DNA of 64,000 nucleotides from CAZMNY01 sp964567745 (GCA_964567745.1 CAZMNY010000040.1:15963-79962); one strand, 5' to 3'; positions 53,477 to 62,101 are shown, counted from the first letter of the stretch. The notes: a model not told the origin generated them from the sequence alone. A program made the numbers and translations.

Positions 53477-54726
53477 CCTTCACCTCCTTCGACGCCTCGG
53501 GAGGCAACTTCCCCATCTTCACGGGCGTCGGAATTATCCAGACCGCCCGTCGCGTTGTTGATTCGAATCTGTCGACCTTCACGAACCTCAGCTCGCGTCC
53601 GGCCTCGATGGGGTGCCAAGTCGTTAATAAACGGAATGTCATAAATGGTCCAAAACATGGCGCCGATGAAACAAACGGCCGCAATGGGGACACAATATTT
53701 CAAGCAGGTTGTGATCACTTGATCAATACGCAAACGAGGCAGTGTCCAGCGAACCCAAATCATCACGGTCACACCGATCACGCCCTTAATCAGGAAGTTC
53801 ACACAGCCCGCCAACGCCGCGATATATCCGAGCAGAGTGAAACCGGTATCGGCTTGTTGATATACGGGCCATCCGACTAGATCGAAGATTGGAATCGGGC
53901 CGTGCCAGCCGCCAAAGAACAGCAAGGCGGCAAGTCCGCTGACGAGGAACATCGAGCCGTACTCGGCCATGAAGAAGATGCTCCAGCGAATCCCGGAGTA
54001 TTCAGTGTGGAATCCTGCAACCAATTCGCTCTCGGCTTCAGCCAAGTCAAATGGGGCTCGGTTCACGCTGGCTAAGGCACAAGTAAAGTAGACCCAGAAC
54101 AAAATGAATGTGGCCGGATCATGAAAGATAAGCCAATTGGTAAACCAGCCGGCTTGCTGATTGGCGATCGTATGTAGGTCGAGCGTGCCGCAGATCATCA
54201 CGGGGACGACGACACACATGCCGATGGGGACTTCGTAGCTGACGACTTGAGCCGCCTCTCGCATGGCGCCAAAGAGCGACCATTTCGAGCCCGAAGCGTA
54301 ACCGGCAAGGATGACGCCAAAGACTTCCAGTCCGAGCACCGCGAGGATAAAGAAGACGCCCGTGTTTACCCACTGAGCCGACCAGCCGTCGGAAAACGGC
54401 AAGGCCAGAAAAGCAGCGTAGCTAGCGGCGAAGCTGATGTACGGCGCCAAGCGAAAAAGCATCGCGTCGGCGTCTCGAGGAACAAAGTCCTCTTTGCAGA
54501 TCAGCTTGATTCCATCCGCCAAGCCTTGCATCCATCCAAAGCGGCCGCCAACACGAGTCGGGCCAAGTCGATCCTGGATGCGTCCAGAGACCTTGCGTTC
54601 CATCCAAATGAAGACGACCGCGCCGACGGCGACGACATGAACAATCAATACGCAATGGATAAGCGCCGCTACCACGTAGGCGAGCGGTGTTGGCAGTCCC
54701 CATGACTGGATGAAGAATTCGGCCAC
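53473..54726 (-). CDS. nuoH: NADH-quinone oxidoreductase subunit H
   Basis: 417 aa against ~325 in E. coli. Quinone-site subunit with 'ERKVSGRIQDRLGPTRVG', 'GLADGIKLICKED', 'FVILAGYASGSKWSLFGAMREAAQVVSYE' (parts) and 'NRAPFDLAEAESELVAGFHTEYSGI'. A C-terminal charged tail of ~60 residues follows the last helix. It is separated by 188 bases from nuoD, a gap holding nothing recognisable, and overlaps nuoJ by 4 bases. Confidence 0.96.
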   Translation of the reverse strand: MAEFFIQSWGLPTPLAYVVAALIHCVLIVHVVAVGAVVFIWMERKVSGRIQDRLGPTRVGGRFGWMQGLADGIKLICKEDFVPRDADAMLFRLAPYISFAASYAAFLALPFSDGWSAQWVNTGVFFILAVLGLEVFGVILAGYASGSKWSLFGAMREAAQVVSYEVPIGMCVVVPVMICGTLDLHTIANQQAGWFTNWLIFHDPATFILFWVYFTCALASVNRAPFDLAEAESELVAGFHTEYSGIRWSIFFMAEYGSMFLVSGLAALLFFGGWHGPIPIFDLVGWPVYQQADTGFTLLGYIAALAGCVNFLIKGVIGVTVMIWVRWTLPRLRIDQVITTCLKYCVPIAAVCFIGAMFWTIYDIPFINDLAPHRGRTRAEVREGRQIRINNATGGLDNSDAREDGEVASRGVEGGEG

Positions 54727-54914
54727 AGTTCGATGTCCTTCGACGCCAATCGCGTCGACTAATAATTGACCGTTGTTAACGCTGGCTAAGAAATAGTGAT
54801 TTGTAGCCTGCTAGCAAGCATTCGGTCGCCCACAAAGATCGTGAAATATTGCACAATGCCCGAAGGATCCACAAGCCCCCAACGCCAGTTTTCCTGCCCT
54901 ACAGGCAATTCCCT

Positions 54915-56126
54915 TTATCGATCGATTTCGCCCATTACCACGTCGAGCGAACCGATAATCGAAGGGATGTCGGCGATCAGGCAACCCTGGCAAAGTTGGG
55001 CCGTTATGGAAAGGTTGCAGAAACAACTGCTCCTCGCCCTCGCGCGCCATGGAATCGCAGTCCCGTCGCTGACGACATAGAAACCCATTTGGCCCCGCGG
55101 CGATTCGGTTTCAAAGTACGCTTCGCCTTTGGGGAGCCGCTGAGTCAGCTTGATCGGCTGGCCCCAATCGCCGGAGGCTGAGCTGTAGCGATCCATCGCT
55201 TGCCGAACGATGTCGATCGCTTGCACCACCTCGAGCATGCGAACATAAAAACGGTGCCAACAGTCTCCCAGAACCGCGTTCCTGGGAATCGCCGGGTATT
55301 CGCGATCCGGATCGACCGGATATTTCCCATCTCGCTCGGCGATCACGTCGAACGAGTAACCGTCGTACATTTCCGTGTAACGCTCTTCGCCGTCGCGTCG
55401 GAGATCATGATCGACCCCGCTTCCTCGCAACACAGGTCCGGTACAACCGTAGGCGATGGCCATTTCGGCTGGCATGACGCCGATCCCCGCAGTTCGCCTA
55501 ACGAACACGGCATTGGTTGTCAGGAGATCGTGATACTCTTGAATAATGGGTTCGAACTGAACGAGAAATGCCTCGCATTTCTGCAACCAACCCTTGGGCA
55601 GGTCGGCCGTCGCTCCACCAGGCGTCAAATAGCTGTAAGTCAAACGAGCTCCGCAAGCTTCCTCAAACAGGTCGAGAATCTTCTCGCGCTCGCGAAAGGC
55701 GTATAGAAACGGGCTGAACGTACCAAGGTCCAGACCGTAGGTTCCCATAGCGACCAAGTGGCTGGCAATTCGCCCCATTTCCGCAATGATCACCCGCAGG
55801 TGCTTGGCTTTCTCCGAGAGGGAATGGTCAAGCAGCTTCTCGATAGCCAGCGACCAGCCGAGATTCATGTTCATCGCTGCGAGATAATCCATACGGTCGG
55901 TGTACGGAATGAACTGCCTGGGCGACAGGTTCTCGCCGATCTTCTCGGCGCATCGATGCAAGTAGCCAATATGAGGCTCGACTTGCGAGACGATCTCGCC
56001 ATCGGTTCGCAACACAAGCCGCAACACGCCGTGCGTACTTGGGTGCTGCGGCCCCATGTTGATCAGCATCTCATCAGTTCGGACGTCGAACTCAATAATC
56101 CGAGGATCGTCGACTTGGGTTGCCAT
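54915..56126 (-). CDS. nuoD: NADH-quinone oxidoreductase subunit D
   Basis: 403 aa from the ATG at 56126, giving 'MATQVDDPRIIEFDVRTDEM', then 'INMGPQHPSTHGVLRLVL' and 'VEPHIGYLHRCAEKI'. This 49-kDa subunit lines the quinone-binding cavity; the His/Tyr-bearing motifs 'GPQHPSTHG' and 'PYTDRMDYLA' are present. It ends 'IGSLDVVMGEIDR', as usual. A Cys-containing segment 'RARARSSCFCNLS' replaces the usual 'R-x-R-x-PSF-x-NL'. nuoC lies 117 bases upstream. Confidence 0.96.
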   Translation of the reverse strand: MATQVDDPRIIEFDVRTDEMLINMGPQHPSTHGVLRLVLRTDGEIVSQVEPHIGYLHRCAEKIGENLSPRQFIPYTDRMDYLAAMNMNLGWSLAIEKLLDHSLSEKAKHLRVIIAEMGRIASHLVAMGTYGLDLGTFSPFLYAFREREKILDLFEEACGARLTYSYLTPGGATADLPKGWLQKCEAFLVQFEPIIQEYHDLLTTNAVFVRRTAGIGVMPAEMAIAYGCTGPVLRGSGVDHDLRRDGEERYTEMYDGYSFDVIAERDGKYPVDPDREYPAIPRNAVLGDCWHRFYVRMLEVVQAIDIVRQAMDRYSSASGDWGQPIKLTQRLPKGEAYFETESPRGQMGFYVVSDGTAIPWRARARSSCFCNLSITAQLCQGCLIADIPSIIGSLDVVMGEIDR

Positions 56127-56243
56127 AGGGATTGATTCTTTCGATCTATTCAAACAACAGCGACTCGACCAAGTTTCATGCGAGCCGCAGCAATACGCAG
56201 GCGGCTTACGGCTGACGACCAACCACTCGACCAACCACAATGA

Positions 56244-56765
56244 CTAGCGGCCTCGCATGCCGTGGTACTCAAGCGGCATTTCGTAGTCTTTTCGAAGCGG
56301 ATGTCCGATCCAATCTTCCGGACAGAGGATGCGGCGAAGATCAGCGTGACCAACAAACCTCACCCCAGACAGATCGTAGGCTTCACGCTCGTGCCAATCC
56401 GCCGCAGGCCAGATGTCCATCAACGAAGGCAACTCGGGCAACTGCCCCTCTTCGTCATCCTTCCACCGCGGAAGCTTGACCTTCATCACAACGGTGTGTT
56501 TCGTTGCAATGCTTGAGAGGTGGTACACAACTTCCAAGTGCGGCTCCCAATCGGCCTTCGCAGCTTTCTTGGGATCGGTATGCAGGTAGTCGACCACGGT
56601 AATGCTATTGAGCATGTTGAACCGGAGGTCGTTTTCCTGCTTGAGAAAGACACTGACGTCGCGCAGCCCGCCTGGGGACACTTCAAACCATGGGTCGATC
56701 GCGTCCAGATCCACGTCGACTATCGCTTCGCCAAATTCTTTTTTCAGGCGATCAATCAAGCTCAT
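56244..56765 (-). CDS. nuoC: NADH-quinone oxidoreductase subunit C
   Basis: 173 aa. 30-kDa subunit: 'HLEVVYHLSSIATKHTVVMKVKLP', 'LMDIWPAADWHEREAYDLSGVRFVGHADLRRILCPEDWIGHPLRKDY' (in parts) is the family signature. The usual upstream neighbour nuoB is absent: only 98 bases separate nuoC from nuoA. Confidence 0.96.
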   Translation of the reverse strand: MSLIDRLKKEFGEAIVDVDLDAIDPWFEVSPGGLRDVSVFLKQENDLRFNMLNSITVVDYLHTDPKKAAKADWEPHLEVVYHLSSIATKHTVVMKVKLPRWKDDEEGQLPELPSLMDIWPAADWHEREAYDLSGVRFVGHADLRRILCPEDWIGHPLRKDYEMPLEYHGMRGR

Positions 56766-56863
56766 CGTTTGCTCGTCGTTTCACAATTCAAAACGGGTTA
56801 TGAGTTGGCTGCAACCAAAGCATGCGACATGCAATGCAATCAAACTCGATACGATAGGTCTTA

Positions 56864-57559
56864 TCAGGCAGAGATAAACTGTTCGCTTGGGGCAGCTTCC
56901 TCATCATCCACGCGACGGCTATACCGTTGACGCCGAATAGCCCGCACCCAATTCAAGTCGCCGCGTTTCCAAACGTAGGCAAACCCGACCATCAATACGC
57001 CGAAGAAGACGGCGATATCCAAAACCGTTAGCCAAGCGAAGTCTTTGGCCGACTGGCGTATTACCATCGTCGCGACTTCTTTGTTGGCAATCGGAGCCGA
57101 AGCGGAAGCAGCGCCGAAGCGCGACTCGACTCGGTCTCGCATTGAAGCGGGGACGCGTGTCGGCAGGGCCGGATCGCGAACGCCCATCTCCTGAACAAGC
57201 GAGCGGGCGTGAGTCGTCAGGGCGAGCCCATCTGCCTGCTGAATCACAACCGGCAGGTCAGGATCAGCCAAGTTGTTCGCCTTCCCGAAGATCACAGCCC
57301 ACGGAAAGAACAACGCGACTTCGACATCGAAGATAATGAACAGCAGGGCCACCACGTAGAATCGCAAGTCGAACTGAACAAAGCCTGACCCGATTGAGGG
57401 TTCGCCGCACTCGTAGATCTCCATCTTTTCGTCGTTGGGATCAGACGGACGCACGAAACTGCCCAGCAGCAGATTGGCAAAGACAAAAACGAGGCCGACC
57501 GAAGCGAAAAGTGCAAGGTAAGCGACAATTCCGAGCGATGACGCAACAGCGTCCGACAT
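56864..57559 (-). CDS. nuoA: NADH-quinone oxidoreductase subunit A, with internal extension
   Basis: 231 aa from the ATG at 57559; E. coli NuoA has 147. 'EKMEIYECGEPSIGSGFVQFDLRFYVVALLFIIFDVEVALFFPWA' (parts) is the NuoA core with the loop and second helix. About 80 hydrophilic residues (about nt 57060-57310) are inserted before the third helix (WLTVLDIAVFFGVLMVGFAYVW). The C terminus is basic then acidic. It opens the contiguous nuo block. Confidence 0.93.
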   Translation of the reverse strand: MSDAVASSLGIVAYLALFASVGLVFVFANLLLGSFVRPSDPNDEKMEIYECGEPSIGSGFVQFDLRFYVVALLFIIFDVEVALFFPWAVIFGKANNLADPDLPVVIQQADGLALTTHARSLVQEMGVRDPALPTRVPASMRDRVESRFGAASASAPIANKEVATMVIRQSAKDFAWLTVLDIAVFFGVLMVGFAYVWKRGDLNWVRAIRRQRYSRRVDDEEAAPSEQFISA

Positions 57560-57811
57560 GGCTGCGATTCTTTCGAGCAAGCGGAAGGGGCAGCGACGCG
57601 TCAACCGGACGCACTACGGCTGGCCCAATCTAATGATCCAGCATTGTAGGACGACCGAGGATCTTTGCAACCGGCGGAATCGAATGCGCGGAGGGTTCGG
57701 GCCATTGGTTGAGAACCGCAGCCAGGTCCGTCAAGCGCAGAAAACGAGGCGGAATCCGCCCGCCAGCTCGACAAGCAATAGAATGACGCGACTCGACTCG
57801 ACCAACGCGTA

Positions 57812-58258
57812 CTAAAACGAGCCCGATGAATCTGTGACGTCGGCGGTGAGGCGTTGCCGGCCCGCGAACCCGGCATCCAACTCGTGCCAGTGCATCACTT
57901 CTGGCTCGTCGTATTTCCAGCAGAGATACGCCAATCGGCCGTCAACGAGCGACGGGAAATCGACAAGCCCTTCGGTAACGCCTTGCAAAACGACGCCCAG
58001 ATCGTCCAACTCTTTGACAAATTCGCGCAGTCGCTTCGAATCCTTCTCCAACTCAGCCTCAATCTGAGCCAGTTCTTCCGAGTAAGGATCCTTGTCATCC
58101 GCGTTTCGCCCGACGCTCAGGTGGTCGAGCCGCTGCCGACGTTCAGCCACTTCGTTCGCGAGCGACACGAGGTCACCGACGATTGCGCGGATCAAGGGCA
58201 GCATCGCATTGGCCTCGTCGGCCGAAAACAACCGGGCGTTTGCTTTGGTGGATTCCAT
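57812..58258 (-). CDS. DUF2203-family protein between nuoI and nuoA
   Basis: 148 aa from the ATG at 58258, with AGGTGA upstream. It has the DUF2203 pattern: an N-terminal 'RLFSADEANAMLPLIRAIVGDLVSL', a long central coiled coil (residues ~40-90, 'EELAQIEAELEKDSKRLREFVKELDDLGV' in parts), and a C-terminal 'GLVDFPSLVDGRLAYLCWKYDEPEVMHWHELDAGFAGRQ' (parts). Function unknown. It lies on the same strand inside the complex I cluster, 80 bases from nuoI and 252 bases from nuoA. Confidence 0.88.
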   Translation of the reverse strand: MESTKANARLFSADEANAMLPLIRAIVGDLVSLANEVAERRQRLDHLSVGRNADDKDPYSEELAQIEAELEKDSKRLREFVKELDDLGVVLQGVTEGLVDFPSLVDGRLAYLCWKYDEPEVMHWHELDAGFAGRQRLTADVTDSSGSF

Positions 58259-58338
58259 CGTTTCACCTGCTGGGCCGTGTCGTGGATTCAACTCAAGATG
58301 TATCGGCTCTTCGTCGCAACAGCTAGAAATCGCAACAA

Positions 58339-58866
58339 CTAGGAATTGGGGCCGCCGTGAACAGGTTCGGCAATCACTTTGGACTCGGCCACCGCAGTTG
58401 GATTGATCGTACTACGTCCCCACGCAACATCGACGGGCATTCGCGAGAAATCGACAATGCATCCATCTCGGCTGTAGCAGCTCAAGTCATGCGTTGCGCC
58501 CATGAAGATGCAGTCCACCGGGCAGGGCTCAACACACAACGCACAAAACATGCATTTACTATAGTCAATCGTGAAGGTCGTGACCTGAAAGCCCTTTCCT
58601 CCCTCGACTTTTTCCTTGCCAATATAAATGCAATCGACTGGACAAGCCTTCGCGCACTGATCACAAGCAATGCATGTCGTCAGGTCAAATCGGTGAAAAC
58701 CGCGATACCTGGCCGAGACCGGCACGGGAAGTTCTGGATATTCGAATTTTTCAGTGAAGGTGCCTCGATCCTGGCGATACGTGATCAACCAGTTTCGCAT
58801 CGTCACCGACAACCCCTGGCCAACGGTCGCGACCGCCGACCAGACATTATAAAGCCACTGGAACAT
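58339..58866 (-). CDS. nuoI: NADH-quinone oxidoreductase subunit I (2x[4Fe-4S])
   Basis: 175 aa from the ATG at 58866. Two ferredoxin-type motifs: 'CIACDQCAKACPVDCI' and 'CMFCALCVEPCPVDCI'. They carry clusters N6a and N6b, which pass electrons to NuoB. 'YPELPVPVSARYRGFHRFDL' before the first motif is typical. Normally nuoI follows nuoH; here it is the first gene of the cluster, separated from nuoA by the DUF2203 gene. Confidence 0.96.
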   Translation of the reverse strand: MFQWLYNVWSAVATVGQGLSVTMRNWLITYRQDRGTFTEKFEYPELPVPVSARYRGFHRFDLTTCIACDQCAKACPVDCIYIGKEKVEGGKGFQVTTFTIDYSKCMFCALCVEPCPVDCIFMGATHDLSCYSRDGCIVDFSRMPVDVAWGRSTINPTAVAESKVIAEPVHGGPNS

Positions 58867-59286
58867 GAAAGACCGTTTCTGAGCAAAGTGCAGCAGACGA
58901 AATGCGGAATCGACAATCACGAGCGCGTTACTCGTCCGCAAACATCGGAATTATAGATAGGACCCGATGCTTCGCAACCGGAGGGTCCTCCGCCTTTTTC
59001 AGAAGAGGTCGCTATCGGTATTCCATGACGCGTCTTTAAACACGACTCACGATGACCAACAACAACAGGTCGTCGAAAATTGACTCAACGCCCTCTTGGT
59101 TGGTCCGATCGAATGCAACCTCACACAACTGCGCGGAGGTGTGCGGTTAGGGTCATAATCTCAGGCGAGATACCAAAGCGTCTTTTCTTCGCCCCGCGAA
59201 ACGAGATGAGGATGCCAGTAGAGGTCGGGCTGAGCAAAGGCAGCAAGCCACCCACAAGCTGAGAATCGATTCTTCTCCTAAGCCGT

Positions 59287-59315
59287 TTTCCACGAACAGG
59301 TTACTGCAATATAAT
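59287..59315 (+). promoter_or_regulatory. Sigma-70-like promoter upstream of csrA copy 2
   Basis: TTTCCA (59287-59292), 17-base spacer, TATAAT (59310-59315). The -10 matches the consensus fully and the -35 matches four of six bases. It lies 245 bases before the csrA start and would give a long leader. Confidence 0.45.
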
Positions 59316-59417
59316 AAACACTGCGGGTAGGGCAAATTGGGGAATTAAGTCGTGTCATACGTACGGCATTGGGGGATTTCGCTCGAAAAAAACACTTCGC
59401 TGCTAGGCTTTGCTTGA

Positions 59418-59431
59418 CTCGCTTAAGCGAG
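59418..59431 (+). promoter_or_regulatory. Perfect 14-base palindrome in the csrA copy 2 leader
   Basis: CTCGCTTAAGCGAG is fully self-complementary. It starts inside a TTGACT hexamer (59414-59419) that has TAGAGT 16 bases downstream, so it could be an operator between -35 and -10 of a second promoter. Alternatively it is a leader hairpin. Both readings are inferences. Confidence 0.35.
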
Positions 59432-59559
59432 CACGTAGAGTGAAATGAAGGCGGGAGCTCGAATTACCCATATAGGGGATACGAGTTCCCACGGTGCGGA
59501 CTGCCGCATCGAAACCTATGGCCGTTGTGGTTGCGGCCTGCCGAACAAAGGAATGGAAC

Positions 59560-59775
59560 ATGTTGGTCCTCTCTAGAAAAAAGAACGAAAGTATCGTTAT
59601 CAACAACGATATTACGATCGTTGTGGTCGAGATTCGTGGTGACAAAGTCCGCTTGGGCGTCGAGGCGCCGAAAGAAGTGCCCGTACACCGTCGCGAAGTC
59701 TATGAGGCGATCAAGCGTAACGAACAAGCGGAAGGCGATTCCAACGCCAACGAATCGACCGCTGGAAACTCGTAA
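59560..59775 (+). CDS. csrA: Carbon storage regulator CsrA, copy 2
   Basis: 71 aa from the ATG at 59560, with AAAGGAATGGA directly upstream. The core 'MLVLSRKKNESIVINNDITIVVVEIRGDKVRLGVEAP' (parts) and 'VPVHRREVYEAIKR' match CsrA. It shares the RGDKVRLG core with copy 1 at 38388 but is far from any flagellar gene, followed instead by tRNA-Glu. The ribosome-binding region contains two GGA triplets (AAGGAATGGAAC), the kind of site at which CsrA represses its own translation. Confidence 0.95.
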   Translation: MLVLSRKKNESIVINNDITIVVVEIRGDKVRLGVEAPKEVPVHRREVYEAIKRNEQAEGDSNANESTAGNS

Positions 59776-59896
59776 GACGCCTGTTTCTCTTTTTTTGACC
59801 AACCTCTTTTGCCTTCTGTTGCCTGGGTGCTCAAAAACCCCACTTGACGGATGATCGAGTCGCATTTCAAATACGCACTCGACTTGGCGACAATCA

Positions 59897-59969
59897 GGCC
59901 CCTTCGTCTAGCGGTCTAGGACTCCGGCCTTTCACGCCGGCAACACGGGTTCGAGTCCCGTAGGGGTCA
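59897..59969 (+). tRNA. tRNA-Glu (anticodon UUC)
   Basis: 73 bases. Acceptor stem GGCCCCT/AGGGGTC (one G-U pair), D arm GTCTAGCGGTCTAGGAC, anticodon stem CCGGC/GCCGG around loop CTTTCAC giving anticodon TTC, T arm ACGGG-TTCGAGT-CCCGT. Discriminator A at 59969. The 3' CCA is not encoded. Followed 12 bases later by a strong terminator. Confidence 0.97.
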
Positions 59970-59981
59970 CTCAGCTTTAAC

Positions 59982-60007
59982 GGGCTTCCATTGTGAAGCC
60001 CTTTTTT
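59982..60007 (+). terminator. Rho-independent terminator after tRNA-Glu
   Basis: Perfect 7-base stem GGGCTTC/GAAGCCC with CATTGT loop, followed by TTTTTT. It separates the csrA/tRNA transcript from the aldo/keto reductase gene that starts 21 bases downstream. Confidence 0.93.
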
Positions 60008-60027
60008 ATGCGCATAGATGGTGCCTC

Positions 60028-61005
60028 ATGTCGCCTCAGACCGAACGCCGCCAGCTCGGTAAGACGGACATTTATGTTTCACCGGTCGCGTTGGGCTGCT
60101 GGCCCATTGCCGGGATGACCAGTCTGCATGTCAATGATGTCGACAGCCTCGCTACGTTGCAGGCCGCAATTGATTCCGGCGTCAACTTTTTCGACGCGGC
60201 CTATTGCTACGGCGCTGCCGGTGAAAGCGAACGCCTCATCGCCGCTCAATTGTCCGACGTCCGCGATCAAGTCGTGATTGCCACCAAGACGGGGCTCCAC
60301 TGGCGAGACGATGGAAAGCGAGTCATTGACGGCCGACCCGAGACGATTCGCGCCGAAGTTGAAGAGAGCCTGCGGCGACTCGCGACAGACCAAGTCGACT
60401 TGCTTTATCTTCACACGCCCGACCCGACGGTTCCGATCGCCGAGTCCGCAGGCGAGCTCAAACGAATCCTTGACGAAGGACTGACTCGATCGGTCGGCGC
60501 CTCCAACTGCGATATTCAGCAATTGGATGCATTTCATGACGTCTGCCCGATCAGCGCAGTTCAATCGCCGTACAACATGCTTCAACGTCAATTGGAAGCC
60601 GATGTATTGCCTTGGTGCGAGACGAACGGTGCGAGCGCGATGATCTACTGGCCTCTGATGAAAGGACTGCTGGCAGGGCGGCTGGCGCGAGACACCGTCT
60701 TTGAAGCGGGCGATGGACGAGCCAAGTACCCGATGTTTCAAGGCGAAGAGTGGCGCAAGAATCAAGACTTCGTCGATCAGCTTCGCGAAATCACTGGCAA
60801 TTCAAATTGCACCGTGGCACAGCTGGTCGTCTACTGGACCATTCACCAGCCCAGCATCACGTCGGCTCTATGCGGCGCCAAGCGAGACTATCAAATCCGC
60901 GAAACGGCTGGCGCCATGTCGCTGCAACTGGACGACGCCACTCTGCAACTCGTTGATGAAGCGATCGAGAAACGCGGCGCGCCAGTCACCGGCAAAGCCG
61001 TCTGA
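60028..61005 (+). CDS. Aldo/keto reductase
   Basis: 325 aa, TIM-barrel AKR family. Catalytic tetrad positions: D56 and Y61 (NFFDAAYCYGAAGESE), K87 (VIATKTGLHW), H129 (LLYLHTPDP). 'RSVGASNCDIQQL' and 'VQSPYNMLQRQLEADVLPWC' are typical of the NAD(P)H-binding barrel. Substrate unknown; members reduce aldehydes and ketones. Start ATG only 21 bases after the tRNA terminator, so its own promoter must overlap the tRNA/terminator region or it depends on read-through. Confidence 0.94.
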   Translation: MSPQTERRQLGKTDIYVSPVALGCWPIAGMTSLHVNDVDSLATLQAAIDSGVNFFDAAYCYGAAGESERLIAAQLSDVRDQVVIATKTGLHWRDDGKRVIDGRPETIRAEVEESLRRLATDQVDLLYLHTPDPTVPIAESAGELKRILDEGLTRSVGASNCDIQQLDAFHDVCPISAVQSPYNMLQRQLEADVLPWCETNGASAMIYWPLMKGLLAGRLARDTVFEAGDGRAKYPMFQGEEWRKNQDFVDQLREITGNSNCTVAQLVVYWTIHQPSITSALCGAKRDYQIRETAGAMSLQLDDATLQLVDEAIEKRGAPVTGKAV

Positions 61006-61023
61006 CCAGCCTAACTCGCTCAA

Positions 61024-61860
61024 CTACTTGAACGTGACCCGCGCCCCCAACTTCGAAAGCGCGTCGATTTGCTTCGTTTTGGCGTCCCCTGAAAGCGGAT
61101 TGCCGGTCAGGAATATTCGCCAATACGGCGCGAATCGTTTTGGCCCGGCGGCATCCTTTCTTGCCATGGCCACGAGCACCTTCAGGTCTGACACTTTGTT
61201 TCCGTCGAGCATCAGGTACTTCAATTCGGTCATTCCCGAGAGCGGATCGAGATTCGAGAGGCCGTTGCTTCGAATATCGAGCGAAGTGACCTTCGTGACT
61301 TTGGCAAGCGGCTTCAGATCGGCAATCTGGTTGCCATCCAAATAGAGCGACCAGAGTTTTTCCAGCTTGGACAACGAACTTACGTCTTTGATCTTGTTTT
61401 TCGACAAGTAGAGCGACCTGAGGTTTGCCAAGCCCGCGATCGGCTTCAGGTTCGCGACCTGATTGTTGGCCAGGTGCAGATATTGCAGAGCCGAAAGGCC
61501 TTCCAGCGGGCCGATGTCCGCAATCTTGTTCTTCGCCAGATTGAGCGACTGGACTCGCTTGAGCCCCTTCAGCGGCTTGAGATCTTCGATCTCGTTGTCC
61601 TCGAGGTCGGCCGATGCCAGGCTGACACAATGTTCTAAACCGGCCAAGTTCTTGATGCCCTTGCCCTTCGCCTCGACGATTGCGATGTTCTTCACATCTT
61701 CCGCGACCAACGGGTCCTTGCTCTCTCGTTTGGCGAACACTTGCTTCCGAACGGCCGCTTCCAGATTCTTGTCCGGAAAAATGCCCTGAGCCCAAACAGG
61801 GCTCGCCGAGCAGACGATGGCGATCAAGGAAACGGCCGCAATCCAGCGGTTCGAGAGCAT
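61024..61860 (-). CDS. Secreted leucine-rich repeat protein
   Basis: 278 aa with signal peptide (residues 1-24, 'SPVWAQ'). After a short cap domain ('FPDKNLEAAVRKQVF', resembling the internalin-type LRR cap), about six to seven 22-residue LRRs follow with the SDS22/internalin pattern LxxLxLxxNxIxDLxPLxxL. Examples are 'VQSLNLAKNKIADIGPLEGL' and 'LRSLYLSKNKIKDVSSLSKL'. It has no membrane anchor at the C terminus. Probably an extracytoplasmic protein-binding scaffold; partner unknown. Convergent with the aldo/keto reductase gene. Confidence 0.93.
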   Translation of the reverse strand: MLSNRWIAAVSLIAIVCSASPVWAQGIFPDKNLEAAVRKQVFAKRESKDPLVAEDVKNIAIVEAKGKGIKNLAGLEHCVSLASADLEDNEIEDLKPLKGLKRVQSLNLAKNKIADIGPLEGLSALQYLHLANNQVANLKPIAGLANLRSLYLSKNKIKDVSSLSKLEKLWSLYLDGNQIADLKPLAKVTKVTSLDIRSNGLSNLDPLSGMTELKYLMLDGNKVSDLKVLVAMARKDAAGPKRFAPYWRIFLTGNPLSGDAKTKQIDALSKLGARVTFK

Positions 61861-62101
61861 CGCGAAGTTCCTTCAAGAGGCAGGAAGCTCAACGCCTATT
61901 GCAGGCTGAGCCATCGTGGGCGGGACCGTTCATGCAGATAGGTTACTTTGCCTCGCTCACGCATTCCACCCCGACTTCCTCAAACCAGCTTGCTCAGGCG
62001 TCAACTCGACTTTAGACTACCGCCCAAAGATGACCCGACTCGTCGCGCGACAATGTCGTATCTTTGTGCACACTCATAGGACCATCAGCAAGGATCCCGT
62101 T

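Larger units (their letters stand above)
58867..59559. other. 693-base intergenic region upstream of nuoI and csrA copy 2
   Basis: Divergent control region. The left part should contain the nuoI promoter (minus strand). A GGAG-loop-CTCC hairpin with CCTTTTT stands at 58979-58999 but belongs to no plus-strand gene. The right part holds a good sigma-70-like promoter (59287-59315) and a 14-base palindrome (59418-59431). No gene supported. Confidence 0.5.

Noticed and set aside
58979..58999. Terminator-like hairpin CGGAG-GGTC-CTCCG with CCTTTTT on the plus strand
   Set aside because: No plus-strand gene ends nearby, and the stem is short. It is probably incidental in the nuoI upstream region.
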